Notes: generated by a model not told the origin, from the sequence alone. A stretch of 31,412 nucleotides of DNA from JAVXAG01 sp036660615 (GCA_036660615.1 JAVXAG010000005.1:1-31412), one strand, 5' to 3'; counted from the first letter of the stretch, positions 24,035-31,412 are shown. Numbers and translations: made by a program.

Positions 24035-24042
24035 ATAAATTA

Positions 24043-24066
24043 CGGGGCATAACCTGCCCCGCCTCC
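24043..24066 (-). promoter_or_regulatory. Hairpin bridging Shine-Dalgarno and start codon of lspA
   Basis: On the minus strand GGAGG (complement of 24062-24066) is followed directly by CGGGGCA-GGTTA-TGCCCCG, a 7-bp stem with a 5-nt loop (complement of 24043-24061), then TAATTTAT and ATG. Removing the folded hairpin leaves 8 nt between GGAGG and ATG, the optimum spacing. There is no T-run, so it is not a terminator. Confidence 0.65.
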
Positions 24067-24070
24067 ACTC

Positions 24071-24640
24071 TTATATAATTCTTGTTTTTGTAAGATCTTC
24101 TTTTGAGATTTCACCCACCTCTTGCATAGCAACAGTTCCAGCGTTTTTCTGAGACATAGATGCCGGCAGAAAATCACGTTCTAAATCAGCGAACAAGTCA
24201 TCGCTAATGTTATCAAATCTTTCTAATTCATTTTCGAGAAGCTCTCGATATCTTTCTTTTAGTCTTTCAACTCTTTTCCTCAGTTTCTCTCCCTCTTCAG
24301 TGAGACGAACAACCGACTCTCTTGCTTCTCTTTGTATAAGCTCTGCGTCAAGACGAGCATTTTTGACTAACACCTCAGCTCTTCTTTCTGCACTGGCCGA
24401 AATATCAGTCATAAGGTTCTTCGCAGCTTCCAGTGTCTGGAGTACAGATTCTTCTGATGACTGATTGCTGATTATCTGTTTATTAGTTTCATCAAGTTTC
24501 TTCTTCAATTTTTGATTTTCCAATAATAGTTTTTCATAATCGATTATTACTAGATCAAGAAAATCATCTACTTCTTCTTCCTTGTAGCCTCTAACGCCTC
24601 TTGCAAATTCCTTATTCTCTATATCTAACGGTGTAATCAT
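24071..24640 (-). CDS. divIVA: Cell-division / polar protein DivIVA
   Basis: A 189-residue protein. ITPLDIENKEFARGVRGYKEEEVDDFLD is the DivIVA lipid-binding N-terminus, with the short hydrophobic crossover used for membrane attachment. Most of the rest (about 30-155) is coiled coil with ENQKLKKKLDE and VVRLTEEGEKLRKRVERLKE heptads. It senses membrane curvature at septa and poles. AAAGGAAG precedes the ATG. It is 18 nt after yggT; ylmH, often between the two, is missing. Confidence 0.95.
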   Translation of the reverse strand: MITPLDIENKEFARGVRGYKEEEVDDFLDLVIIDYEKLLLENQKLKKKLDETNKQIISNQSSEESVLQTLEAAKNLMTDISASAERRAEVLVKNARLDAELIQREARESVVRLTEEGEKLRKRVERLKERYRELLENELERFDNISDDLFADLERDFLPASMSQKNAGTVAMQEVGEISKEDLTKTRII

Positions 24641-24658
24641 AACTACTTCCTTTCAATG

Positions 24659-24940
24659 TTAAAAAATTATACTAACCAAAATTATCAAAACCTTGGCTGC
24701 TATCTCTACTAAAAAGAATGCTAAAAAAACAGAAAAGTCTATCATTCCGGTATTAAATCTTGAAAGTAGCTGCCTACAAGGGGCTACCACTGGTTCTGTG
24801 ATTCTAACCATAATACGGTATATTTTTCCAGCTGAACTATATGGATCTTGACCGAACCAACTTAGTATAGCTCTAAGCATAAGGGCAAAAACTATTAGCT
24901 GTGAAAACCAACTAATTGCGCGCATTATTATATATTGCAT
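24659..24940 (-). CDS. yggT: YggT family membrane protein
   Basis: A 93-residue protein with two hydrophobic helices (about 7-27 and 70-91) and the YggT core ILSWFGQDPYSSAGKIYRIMVRITEPVVAPCRQLL between them. It corresponds to ylmG in the B. subtilis division cluster. The ribosome binding site GGAGG lies within the last codons of sepF, 3 nt from its stop. Its molecular role is not settled; it appears linked to membrane organisation or division. Confidence 0.92.
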   Translation of the reverse strand: MQYIIMRAISWFSQLIVFALMLRAILSWFGQDPYSSAGKIYRIMVRITEPVVAPCRQLLSRFNTGMIDFSVFLAFFLVEIAAKVLIILVSIIF

Positions 24941-24943
24941 CTA

Positions 24944-25438
24944 TTACCTCCATGGGCTCTTATTGTTATTAAAGTCGAAACCGCCTTTATCCTCTGTGTT
25001 TGACGCTATATCTACGTTTTCTGGTGCAAATATAAATATATTGTTAGCAACTTTCTGTACATTGCCATTTAGGGCATAAGTAGCTCCACTTAGAAAATCA
25101 AAGATTTTTCTAGCCACTTCTGTTTCAAGCTTTTCTAGATTTATTATAACCGGTCTTCGCCCTTTTAAACTATCAACTAGTTTTGGACATTCCTCAAAAG
25201 TCTTTGGATCTATTACTACCATTTTAAATGCATTGGTATTGGCAATAGAAAACTTTTTTTCCTGTGGTTGTGGTTGTCTATTCTTGACTTCTGGCAATGG
25301 TTCTCCATATGTTTTTCTACTACCATAGTCTTTGTTTATTTTTTCTCTTGCTGCCTTTACTTCTTCTTCAGTAATTTCCATATCATCGTCAATTTCTTCT
25401 ATTCCTATTACCTTTTTTATTGAATCTGTGAAACCCAT
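24944..25438 (-). CDS. sepF: Cell division protein SepF
   Basis: A 164-residue SepF. The amphipathic N-terminus MGFTDSIKKVIGIEE anchors it to the membrane, and an acidic then proline/glutamine-rich linker follows. The C-terminal core (about 70-150) includes IDPKTFEECPKLVDSLKGRR, VIINLEKLETEVARKIFDFLSG and NIFIFAPENV. SepF links FtsZ to the membrane and forms rings. It sits between yggS and yggT, as in most Bacillota. Confidence 0.96.
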   Translation of the reverse strand: MGFTDSIKKVIGIEEIDDDMEITEEEVKAAREKINKDYGSRKTYGEPLPEVKNRQPQPQEKKFSIANTNAFKMVVIDPKTFEECPKLVDSLKGRRPVIINLEKLETEVARKIFDFLSGATYALNGNVQKVANNIFIFAPENVDIASNTEDKGGFDFNNNKSPWR

Positions 25439-25456
25439 CTTTCAACCTCCTACTTA

Positions 25457-26155
25457 TTACTTGCTTGAATAATCTCTAGCTCCAAATATTGCTGTGCCTA
25501 CCCTGACGAGATTTGACCCCTCTTCAATAGCCACTTCAAAATCATTTGACATTCCCATTGATAGATATTTAAAATCTATTCTATCAGTGTCTAGTTTTGA
25601 ATATTCATCATACAATTTCTTTACTTCCGCAAAATATTTTCTTGCATCATCTGGATTATCTTCAAATGGCGCAATACACATCAATCCTCTTATCTTTATG
25701 TTTGGACATTTATCCAGAATATTCTCGATTAAGTTCCCTGTTTCCTCTGTGGTAATTCCAAACTTGCTTTCCTCCATTGCGGAGTTAACCTGAATCAAAA
25801 TATCCATAGTAATTCCATGCTGCATTGCTCTTTTGTCTATTTCCATAGCCAAATGTAATGAATCCACAGAATGAATCATAGAAACCTTATCTATAATATT
25901 TTTAACTTTGTTAGTCTGCAAATGACCGATTAAGTGCCATCTGACTGGTTTGACATGGTCGAATTTGTCCATTATTTCTTGTACTTTGTTTTCGCCAATA
26001 TCGGTTATACCTGCATCAATAGCTTCATTTATTTCTTCCGCAGTATGAAGTTTTGTAACTGCTACCAAAAGCACGTCCCCCGCATTCCTGCCTGAACGAA
26101 CCGTTGCCTCATCTTTTATCTTATTAATGTACTCAATATTTGATTTTATCGACAT
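25457..26155 (-). CDS. yggS: PLP homeostasis protein YggS/YlmE (PLPBP)
   Basis: A 232-residue alanine-racemase-fold protein that binds pyridoxal phosphate and helps balance vitamin B6. Lys35 in VAVTKLH is the Schiff-base lysine. DIGENKVQEIMDKF, RWHLIGHLQTNKVKNI and the phosphate-binding SMGMSNDFEVAIEEGSNLVR with VGTAIFG are all present. It has no racemase activity in studied relatives. It lies between the HlyD-like gene and sepF, starting 16 nt after the former. Confidence 0.96.
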   Translation of the reverse strand: MSIKSNIEYINKIKDEATVRSGRNAGDVLLVAVTKLHTAEEINEAIDAGITDIGENKVQEIMDKFDHVKPVRWHLIGHLQTNKVKNIIDKVSMIHSVDSLHLAMEIDKRAMQHGITMDILIQVNSAMEESKFGITTEETGNLIENILDKCPNIKIRGLMCIAPFEDNPDDARKYFAEVKKLYDEYSKLDTDRIDFKYLSMGMSNDFEVAIEEGSNLVRVGTAIFGARDYSSK

Positions 26156-26171
26156 TGCTACGCCTCTCTTT

Positions 26172-27173
26172 CTATTTTGGTGATTTTAGTATTTCATCAT
26201 ATGTGTTTATAGTTGAAACCATCTCACCATTTTCGTCATAAAAGTAAGATTTCTCTGCCACTGATTTTTCTCCATCAGTAGTTATTACACTTATCGGTGT
26301 AAATACATACTCATCCATCTTATTTTTTACATATACTCCTTGTTGTCCTTTTTTTGTTGCAATACTACTGTTTTCAACAATCAAACCGCTATTATCCGAA
26401 GTTATCAAAGTTACATCTGTAGCTCTATATCTATCGAAGTTTTCGTAGTATCTGTTAGTTGATAGTATTATCATCGTCTTGTTTCCTTGTGCTATAACGT
26501 CATGTACCTTGGCAGTTATCTGATCATCATTAAAACCAATTTCAATTTGATTGTCTATTTGATATCTGTCTTTGTTAACAGTATCAACAAAGCAAAGCAA
26601 ATACCATCTCCCATTATGAACCATTTTGAATACTGGCTCGCCTTTTATCACCTTGGTTCTTTTTAATGAAAGTACTTGAATGTCCGAAATTTTTTCAACC
26701 ATGTCATACGTTATGTCTTTCATATTCGAAGGTGTAAATGTGGATTCATATCCATCAGCATAATAACTTACAACGCCTTCCATGCCACTAATATAATCTG
26801 AAGAACTTTTTGTTACGCCTTTTAGATTGGTCAAAATAGGAGTGTATTTTCCACCTATCTCACCCTCGGCTTGTCCATTTATTTCTAGAATAGTTGTGCC
26901 TTTTCTAACCAAAGTTCCCTGCTCTATATATCGATTTTCTTTTCCACTTTCAGTGGCAAGATATACATCTTCTGTTCTAACAAAATATCCAGTGGTTTCA
27001 TCAGTAACCTGCAAGTTGCCATACTCTACAGTGTAAGTTCTTACAAGTGCACCTGTCACTGATGGAACAACATAAATTGCAATGTATAAGGAGACCAATA
27101 TTACGACATATATGCCTATTGATTTTTTATTAATTATTGATAAATTAATTTTTTTTAATTTATTTTTTCCCAT
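26172..27173 (-). CDS. HlyD-like membrane-anchored protein of the division cluster
   Basis: A 333-residue protein. A basic N-terminus (MGKNKLKK) precedes one transmembrane helix (about 20-40), with the rest outside. The segment after it, with YTVEYGNLQVTDETTGYFVRTEDVY and LVRKGTTILEINGQ, resembles the half-lipoyl/beta-barrel part of HlyD-type adaptors. Later VFKMVHNGRWYLLCFVD and KTMIILSTN blocks fit the beta-barrel. No ABC or other export partner is nearby; a protein of this kind next to yggS-sepF is common in Clostridia, and its role is unknown. AGGAG precedes the ATG. Confidence 0.8.
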   Translation of the reverse strand: MGKNKLKKINLSIINKKSIGIYVVILVSLYIAIYVVPSVTGALVRTYTVEYGNLQVTDETTGYFVRTEDVYLATESGKENRYIEQGTLVRKGTTILEINGQAEGEIGGKYTPILTNLKGVTKSSSDYISGMEGVVSYYADGYESTFTPSNMKDITYDMVEKISDIQVLSLKRTKVIKGEPVFKMVHNGRWYLLCFVDTVNKDRYQIDNQIEIGFNDDQITAKVHDVIAQGNKTMIILSTNRYYENFDRYRATDVTLITSDNSGLIVENSSIATKKGQQGVYVKNKMDEYVFTPISVITTDGEKSVAEKSYFYDENGEMVSTINTYDEILKSPK

Positions 27174-27190
27174 ACAAATCTCCTGCTAAT

Positions 27191-27219
27191 ATTTTACATC
27201 AAAACAACCATTATTACAA
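27191..27219 (-). promoter_or_regulatory. Promoter of the HlyD-like/yggS/sepF/yggT/divIVA/lspA/rluD cluster
   Basis: TTGTAA (complement of 27214-27219) and TAAAAT (complement of 27191-27196), 17-nt spacer, immediately after the trmD stop codon. The start site near 27184 leaves a leader of about 10 nt with the AGGAG. No terminator separates it from trmD, so read-through can also reach these genes. Confidence 0.6.
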
Positions 27220-27222
27220 CTT

Positions 27223-27966
27223 TTACTGGTCACTTTTTATTATTTTATCTAAAATTTTCTTTTCGTCTTTTGTTAAGTCATTTTTCTCATCTAAGTATTT
27301 TTTAAACAGATCCGGTCTTGCTCTTTTGGTAAGTTCCAAGGATTTCTCATATTTCCAAAGACCAATAAGTTTATGGTTACCGTTGAACAGCACTTCCGGA
27401 ACATTAAGTCCCTGATATTCCCTAGGTTTTGTGTACTGTGGATACTCAAGAAGCCCAGAATAAACCGATTCTTCCAGAGCCGATTCATTTGCCCCAAGCA
27501 CTTCCGGTACCAATCTGGCCACTGAATCAATGAGTACCATTGCCGGCAATTCTCCGCCAGTCAGCACATAGTCGCCTATGGAAACTTCTTCCATATCCCA
27601 GTAATCTAGCACCCTTTGGTCAACCCCTTCATAGTGTCCACAAAGAATAATCATTTCTTCTTCTTGTGAAAGTTCCATGATTTTTTCTTGGTCAAGGATT
27701 TTCCCTCTAGGTGACATATACAAAATCTTTTTTCCTTTTGCTTCTATGGAATTTAGCGCTCCAAATATTGGATCTGCCGACATAACCATTCCCACACCGC
27801 CACCAAATGGCGTATCGTCAACTTTGTTGTGCTTATCATTGCTAAAATCTCTAATGTTTATTAAATTGATGTTTAGTATTTCCTTTTCCACCGCTCGTCC
27901 CAGCATACTACTTTCTGTTACTGCAACAAACATCTCTGGGAAAAGAGTCAAAATGTCAATCTTCAT
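27223..27966 (-). CDS. trmD: tRNA (guanine-37-N1)-methyltransferase
   Basis: A 247-residue SPOUT-class methyltransferase that methylates G37 of tRNAs to prevent frameshifting. MKIDILTLFPEMF opens it. DDTPFGGGVGMVM, LCGHYEGVDQRV and the knot segment SIGDYVLTGGELPAMVLID bind S-adenosylmethionine. NVPEVLFNGNHKLIGLWKYE is the conserved late motif. It starts 10 nt after rimM. rplS, normally next to trmD, is not found downstream. Confidence 0.98.
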   Translation of the reverse strand: MKIDILTLFPEMFVAVTESSMLGRAVEKEILNINLINIRDFSNDKHNKVDDTPFGGGVGMVMSADPIFGALNSIEAKGKKILYMSPRGKILDQEKIMELSQEEEMIILCGHYEGVDQRVLDYWDMEEVSIGDYVLTGGELPAMVLIDSVARLVPEVLGANESALEESVYSGLLEYPQYTKPREYQGLNVPEVLFNGNHKLIGLWKYEKSLELTKRARPDLFKKYLDEKNDLTKDEKKILDKIIKSDQ

Positions 27967-27976
27967 TCTTTACACT

Positions 27977-28480
27977 TTACTCCAGTTCCAATAATCCGGG
28001 AATTAGTTTAACTTTTATATAACCATCTTTGACATTGATTTCTTTAACAAATTCTTCCACTGCCGGTATAAGGGTTTCTCCGCCCTTTGTCAAGGCAACT
28101 TTGTAAAGGTCCTGTGCACTGTTTTGCAACACGTCAACAAGACTACCAATCTCAATATCTGTGGTTTCATCAACAATTTTTATTCCGATTAAATCTTTTA
28201 TATAAAAAGTATCTTCTGGTAATTCTCTCAAATTATCTTCAAAAATGTATATATCTTTGTCTTTCATGGCCTCTGACATATTTCGATCGTCTATACCTTC
28301 TAGTTTCAAGACTACCATATCTTTTTGATACCTTACGTTTTCAATTTTATATTCTTTATCGTCTATTATTACTGTGTCAATTTCTTCAAATCTTTCTTTG
28401 TAATCTGAGTAATTATAAACTTTAACTTGGCCTTTTAGGGCAACTGCATTTACTATTTTCCCTATCCTAATTTTTTCCAT
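27977..28480 (-). CDS. rimM: Ribosome maturation factor RimM
   Basis: A 167-residue 16S processing factor acting on 30S head assembly with S19. The N-terminal barrel shows IGKIVNAVALKGQVKVYNYSD, and the PRC barrel shows FYIKDLIGIKIVD with VLQNSAQDLYKV and ETLIPAVEEFVKEIN. GGGAG lies 5 nt before the ATG. The order rpsP-khpA-rimM-trmD is the usual one. Confidence 0.97.
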   Translation of the reverse strand: MEKIRIGKIVNAVALKGQVKVYNYSDYKERFEEIDTVIIDDKEYKIENVRYQKDMVVLKLEGIDDRNMSEAMKDKDIYIFEDNLRELPEDTFYIKDLIGIKIVDETTDIEIGSLVDVLQNSAQDLYKVALTKGGETLIPAVEEFVKEINVKDGYIKVKLIPGLLELE

Positions 28481-28502
28481 TTAGTCTCCCAATTATCACA
28501 CA

Positions 28503-28536
28503 GGCACATATAACTACTCTCGTAAATATATGTGCC
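28503..28536 (-). other. Intercistronic hairpin between khpA and rimM
   Basis: GGCACATATA and TATATGTGCC form a perfect 10-bp stem with a 14-nt loop, in the 75-nt gap ahead of rimM. There is no T-run. It is a possible processing, stability or attenuation site within the ffh-trmD operon. Confidence 0.6.
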
Positions 28537-28555
28537 CATTCTGCAACTTTATTTG

Positions 28556-28789
28556 TTATTCTGATACTATTTCTACTATCACTTTTTTATTTTCTCTAGT
28601 TGCGGCAGCCTTAACAACAGTGCGAAGTGCTTTGGCGATTCTTCCTTGTTTGCCAATAACTTTTCCCATGTCTTCCTGAGCAACTTTTAATTGCACTACA
28701 GTCCCTTGTTTGCCATCTGTTTCAGTTACTTCAACTTGATCCGGGCAGTCAACAAGAGATTTTGCAATTGCTTCAACCAATTTAGTCAT
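28556..28789 (-). CDS. khpA: KH-domain RNA-binding protein KhpA
   Basis: A 77-residue single KH domain, formerly YlqC. The GKVIGKQGRIAKALRTVVKAAA stretch contains the GxxG loop that grips single-stranded RNA. In Gram-positives KhpA pairs with KhpB (Jag) and affects cell-wall synthesis. It is located 17 nt after rpsP. The length is typical. Confidence 0.95.
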   Translation of the reverse strand: MTKLVEAIAKSLVDCPDQVEVTETDGKQGTVVQLKVAQEDMGKVIGKQGRIAKALRTVVKAAATRENKKVIVEIVSE

Positions 28790-28806
28790 TAGTCTTCACC
28801 GCTTTC

Positions 28807-29049
28807 TTATTCAATAATTCCAGACTTCTTTAAAAGACTCTTAACTGTTTCCGTAGGTTGTGCGCCATTGTCTAACCATTTTTTTACTTTTTCGCCATCG
28901 ATTTTGATTTCTACTGGCTCAACAAGTGGGTTGTAGTATCCGACTTCTTCGATGAATTTACCATCTCTAGGTCTACGAGAGTCTGCAACAATCACTCTAT
29001 AAAAAGGTTTCTTATGTGCACCTATTCTCTTTAATCTAATTTTAACCAT
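28807..29049 (-). CDS. rpsP: 30S ribosomal protein S16
   Basis: An 80-residue S16. MVKIRLKRIGAHKKPFYRVI and VADSRRPRDGKFIEEVGYYNP are diagnostic. GDGTKVKKWLDNGAQPTETV-type sequence (here GEKVKKWLDNGAQPTETVKS) follows. It binds 16S rRNA in the 5' domain. It has an AGGAGG ribosome binding site and follows ffh by 30 nt. Confidence 0.98.
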   Translation of the reverse strand: MVKIRLKRIGAHKKPFYRVIVADSRRPRDGKFIEEVGYYNPLVEPVEIKIDGEKVKKWLDNGAQPTETVKSLLKKSGIIE

Positions 29050-29079
29050 GTTATTTCCTCCTTAATAGCTATATTTATA

Positions 29080-30420
29080 TTAAAACATTCCTCTAAACAT
29101 TTTGTTTTTCTTCATCATCTTTGGGTTAGAGAATTGTTTCATCATCTTCTTCATCTCATCATATCTTTTGATAAGATTATTGATTTTGTTAACTGGCTGT
29201 CCGCATCCTGCGGAAATTCTTTTTCGCCTATTGGCATTTAGTATTGATGGATTGCGACGTTCTTCAAATGTCATTGAATAAATTATTGATTCCATCTGTT
29301 TGAATTCTTTTTCGCTTTCTTCAAGATTGACGCCTTTCATCTGGGCACTTCCCATGCCTGGCATCATCTCCATCATTTTTCCTATTCCGCCCATATTCTT
29401 TATCTGACCAATCTGATCCAAAAAGTCCTCTAATGTAAATTCATTCTTTTTGAATTTCTTTTCCATTTTAGCGGCTTTTTCTTCGTCAAAGTTTTCTTGA
29501 GCTTTTTCTATTAGGGAAAGCATATCTCCCATGCCCAATATTCTGCTGGCCATTCTCTCTGGATGGAATGGTTCTAGGGCATCAAATTTTTCGCCCATAC
29601 CCATAAACTTAATAGGTTTTCCTGTAACTTTCTTTGCTGAAAGTGCTGCACCACCTCTTGAGTCTCCGTCCATCTTGGTCATGATTATTCCATCAACTCC
29701 AAGTTTTTCGTTGAACCCTTCTGCAACATTGACTGCATCTTGTCCTGTCAAAGCATCTACCACCAATAATATTTCGTGTGGCTTCACTGTTTTCTTAATT
29801 GTAACCAGTTCTTCCATCAATGCTTCATCTATCTGAAGTCTACCTGCGGTATCCACAATGAGAACATCAAATCCTTTTTTTTCTGCTTCTTGTCTTGCGG
29901 CAAGTGCAATTTTCCCAGGATCTTTGCTATCTTTCATAGTAAACACAGGGACATTTACAGACTTTCCTACAACTTCTAACTGGTCAATAGCTGCTGGCCT
30001 ATAAATATCGCACGCGCAAAGCATAGGCTTCTTGCCGTTCTTTTTTAGGTAGTTTGCTAATTTTCCACAAGTTGTCGTTTTACCTGTTCCTTGTAATCCA
30101 ACCATCAATAAAACTGTAAATCCAGAAGGTGCAAATGTTAACTTGCTGTTTGTTCCTCCCATAAGTTCAACTAATTGTTCGTTTACAATCTTTATTATTT
30201 GTTGTGCTGGAGTTAGACTCTCTAGTACTTCTGCTCCAAGTGACTTTTCTTTTACGCTATTAACAAATTCTTTTACGACTTTAAAGTTAACGTCCGCCTC
30301 AAGTAATGCAAGCTTTACTTCTCTCATTGCTTCGTTAATATCGGCTTCTGTAAGAACACCCTTGCCTTTTAGTTTTTTAAATGCGCTTTGTAATTTATCA
30401 GATAAGCTTTCAAATGCCAT
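29080..30420 (-). CDS. ffh: Signal recognition particle protein Ffh (SRP54)
   Basis: From ATG 30420, preceded by GAGGTGGAC and overlapping the ylxM end by 11 nt, the product has 446 residues. An N domain (1-85) precedes the G domain with GLQGTGKTTTCGKLA from 108, VDTAGRLQIDE, and TKMDGDSRGGAALS. The methionine-rich M domain (about 320-446, with MMEMMPGMG and KMMKKNKMFRGMF) binds 4.5S RNA and signal sequences. It targets membrane proteins with FtsY, which is not adjacent here. Confidence 0.98.
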   Translation of the reverse strand: MAFESLSDKLQSAFKKLKGKGVLTEADINEAMREVKLALLEADVNFKVVKEFVNSVKEKSLGAEVLESLTPAQQIIKIVNEQLVELMGGTNSKLTFAPSGFTVLLMVGLQGTGKTTTCGKLANYLKKNGKKPMLCACDIYRPAAIDQLEVVGKSVNVPVFTMKDSKDPGKIALAARQEAEKKGFDVLIVDTAGRLQIDEALMEELVTIKKTVKPHEILLVVDALTGQDAVNVAEGFNEKLGVDGIIMTKMDGDSRGGAALSAKKVTGKPIKFMGMGEKFDALEPFHPERMASRILGMGDMLSLIEKAQENFDEEKAAKMEKKFKKNEFTLEDFLDQIGQIKNMGGIGKMMEMMPGMGSAQMKGVNLEESEKEFKQMESIIYSMTFEERRNPSILNANRRKRISAGCGQPVNKINNLIKRYDEMKKMMKQFSNPKMMKKNKMFRGMF

Positions 30421-30790
30421 CGTCCACCTCTTCAATTTCTTCTAGCTTGTTAATAATTGTCTTGATTTCATTTAGCTTTATTATTAGTTCTTTGTTATCT
30501 CTGTTTAACTCTGTAATCTCATCAATGGTGCAATCAATCTTGGCTATTGCCTCACTGGTTTTACCAAACTTCTCAACAAGACCAAGTTTATTCTCATACT
30601 CTGCCAAGGATTTCTCCGCATTTTTAAGTGCATCGTATACTCCCTGCCTAGAAATAGAAAACTCTGCTGCAATTTCCGATAGTGACAAATTTTCCTCATG
30701 GTATAATTCCATTACTTGTCGCTGTTTTTCTGTAAGCAACTGTCCATAAAAATCATATAGCAGACTTGCCTCTGCGATTTTATCCAACAT
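30410..30790 (-). CDS. ylxM: YlxM-type helix-turn-helix protein (SRP locus)
   Basis: From ATG 30790, with AAAGGA 6 nt upstream, the product is 126 residues. A sigma-70 region-4-like helix-turn-helix is seen: EKQRQVMELYHEENLSLSEIAAEF then ISRQGVYDALKNAEKSL. The C-terminal half is charged coiled coil. YlxM precedes ffh in many Bacillota and has been reported to modulate SRP. The alternative longer start (30826) would leave too little leader after the promoter's start site. Confidence 0.92.
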   Translation of the reverse strand: MLDKIAEASLLYDFYGQLLTEKQRQVMELYHEENLSLSEIAAEFSISRQGVYDALKNAEKSLAEYENKLGLVEKFGKTSEAIAKIDCTIDEITELNRDNKELIIKLNEIKTIINKLEEIEEVDDGI

Positions 30791-30832
30791 GATTTTTCCT
30801 TTCTGTAAAGCATAATAACTTAACACTCAACT

Positions 30833-30861
30833 AATTTACCACAAAATCATCATCCTGTCAA
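30833..30861 (-). promoter_or_regulatory. Promoter of ylxM-ffh-rpsP-khpA-rimM-trmD
   Basis: TTGACA (complement of 30856-30861) and TAAATT (complement of 30833-30838) with a 17-nt spacer, start site near 30826. It abuts the right-hand repeat island. Confidence 0.7.
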
Positions 30862-30894
30862 GTGTTTTTGGTTTACAAAGTTTTGTGGAGGACT

Positions 30895-31273
30895 GTGGGT
30901 AAAAGTCGCTTGCGAGGCAAGCGGCTTTTGGCGCAAAAGCTGTGCCAACACAGCGATAAGGCTGGCGGTTGGTTTGGCATGACGGCGCAAAAGCTGTGCC
31001 AAGGCGGGTACGGGTTTGCGACGTCGGAGGTTTTTGGGCGCAAAAGCCGTGCCAATAAGTGGCTCTGCGTTTATGGATTTTTGGGCGCAAAAGCTGTGCC
31101 AACTAGTTGTGTTGGCGCAGGTCGGAGGTTTTTGGGCGCAAAAGCCGTGCCAACTAGTTGTGTTGGCAAAAGCTGGCAGCAGCCTTGCCCCAAAGCCAGT
31201 AATTGCAAGGCTTATGCCATTTGGGGCTTTTGCCTTCCGATTTCTGGCAATATGTGGGTAAAAGTCGCCTGCG
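30895..31273. repeat. GC-rich non-coding island of short interspersed repeats
   Basis: Five copies of GGCGCAAAAGCYGTGCC (starts 30930, 30984, 31037, 31084, 31135) occur every 47-54 bp. Each can fold on itself across a central AAAA. Copies 4 and 5 continue into a GCCAAC-tagttgt-GTTGGC hairpin (31098-31116 and 31149-31167). GTGGGTAAAAGTCGCYTGCG occurs at both ends (30895 and 31254). Base composition is clearly richer in G and C than the surrounding DNA. Open frames here only reflect the repeats, with recurring nonsense peptides. I see no gene between 30862 and 31412. Confidence 0.7.
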
Positions 31274-31303
31274 GTCTTTTACCTTCCTTTTTTACATATT
31301 GTG

Positions 31304-31393
31304 GGATTTGTTGTCCGTTTTCGTTTTTTTGTTGTCAAAAAGACAACATTTTTTTCGCTTTATGACAACATTTATTTTCGGACGGACAAATCC
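31304..31393. repeat. Imperfect inverted repeat enclosing a GTTGTC/GACAAC hairpin
   Basis: GGATTTGTTGTCCG (31304-31317) is an imperfect inverse of CGGACGGACAAATCC (31379-31393), differing by one inserted base and one change. A second local hairpin, TCGGACGGA/TCCTTCCGA, spans 31378-31399. The enclosed sequence carries the terminator-like hairpin at 31331-31355. Confidence 0.5.
31331..31355 (+). terminator. Terminator-like hairpin on the plus strand
   Basis: GTTGTC-aaaaa-GACAAC followed by A and seven T. The six-base stem is short. No plus-strand gene in the window leads into it, so its use is uncertain; it may be part of the repeat structure. Confidence 0.4.
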
Positions 31394-31412
31394 TTCCGAT
31401 TGAAATTTAGAT

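Noticed and set aside
30862..31365. Open frame of 167 codons on the plus strand, with overlapping minus-strand frames
   Set aside because: Its peptide is built from repeats such as LGAKAVPTSCVG that follow the DNA repeat in several frames, with cysteine- and tryptophan-rich nonsense at the end. No ribosome binding site is seen.

Overview
The window is low-GC DNA with almost every gene on the minus strand. SepF, DivIVA, YlxM, RqcH, a RelQ-type alarmone synthetase, strong AGGAGG ribosome binding sites and intrinsic terminators point to a Gram-positive member of the Bacillota, most likely class Clostridia. No outer-membrane genes are seen. I cannot name the genus from sequence alone.

Positions 1-3041 are accessory. 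On the minus strand, a promoter, a cobalamin riboswitch and an intrinsic terminator lead into a gene with four homing-endonuclease-associated (HNH) repeats, cut by the window edge. Next comes an AAA_14/DUF4143 ATPase whose promoter abuts a 23-bp direct-repeat array. The array is interrupted by a 100-N scaffold gap that is flanked by the same 55 bases on both sides. Identical 26-nt terminator sequences bracket this segment.

Positions 3042-8700 form one tightly overlapping five-gene operon, transcribed from about 8660: GNAT acetyltransferase, small membrane protein, isoprenylcysteine-methyltransferase-like membrane protein, GH3-family adenylate-forming enzyme, and a membrane GAF-GGDEF-HD-GYP c-di-GMP protein. 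A YjiH-type Gate-domain transporter (8821-10188) follows.

Positions 10400-15003 are housekeeping on the minus strand: rpsB-tsf with a structured leader, a stand-alone LytTR regulator with repeated motifs in its upstream region, gmk-rpoZ and yicC. rqcH (plus strand, 15125-16798) diverges from yicC with overlapping -35 boxes. It meets a convergent hydantoinase/oxoprolinase-like gene, which is paired with a methylcobamide-type methyltransferase of the UroD fold (16790-19918). relQ and an alpha/beta hydrolase follow, then a very small plus-strand double-CxxC gene.

Positions 22025-27173 hold the envelope and division cluster, transcribed in the order HlyD-like, yggS, sepF, yggT, divIVA, lspA, rluD, flavin reductase. 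Positions 27223-30790 hold the translation and secretion operon ylxM-ffh-rpsP-khpA-rimM-trmD. The right end (30895-31412) is a GC-rich, non-coding island of short repeats next to the ylxM promoter.

The points most worth attention are the B12 riboswitch in front of an HNH-repeat gene, the GH3/c-di-GMP operon, the lspA start site where a hairpin appears to bridge the Shine-Dalgarno and the start codon, and the repeat island at the right edge.
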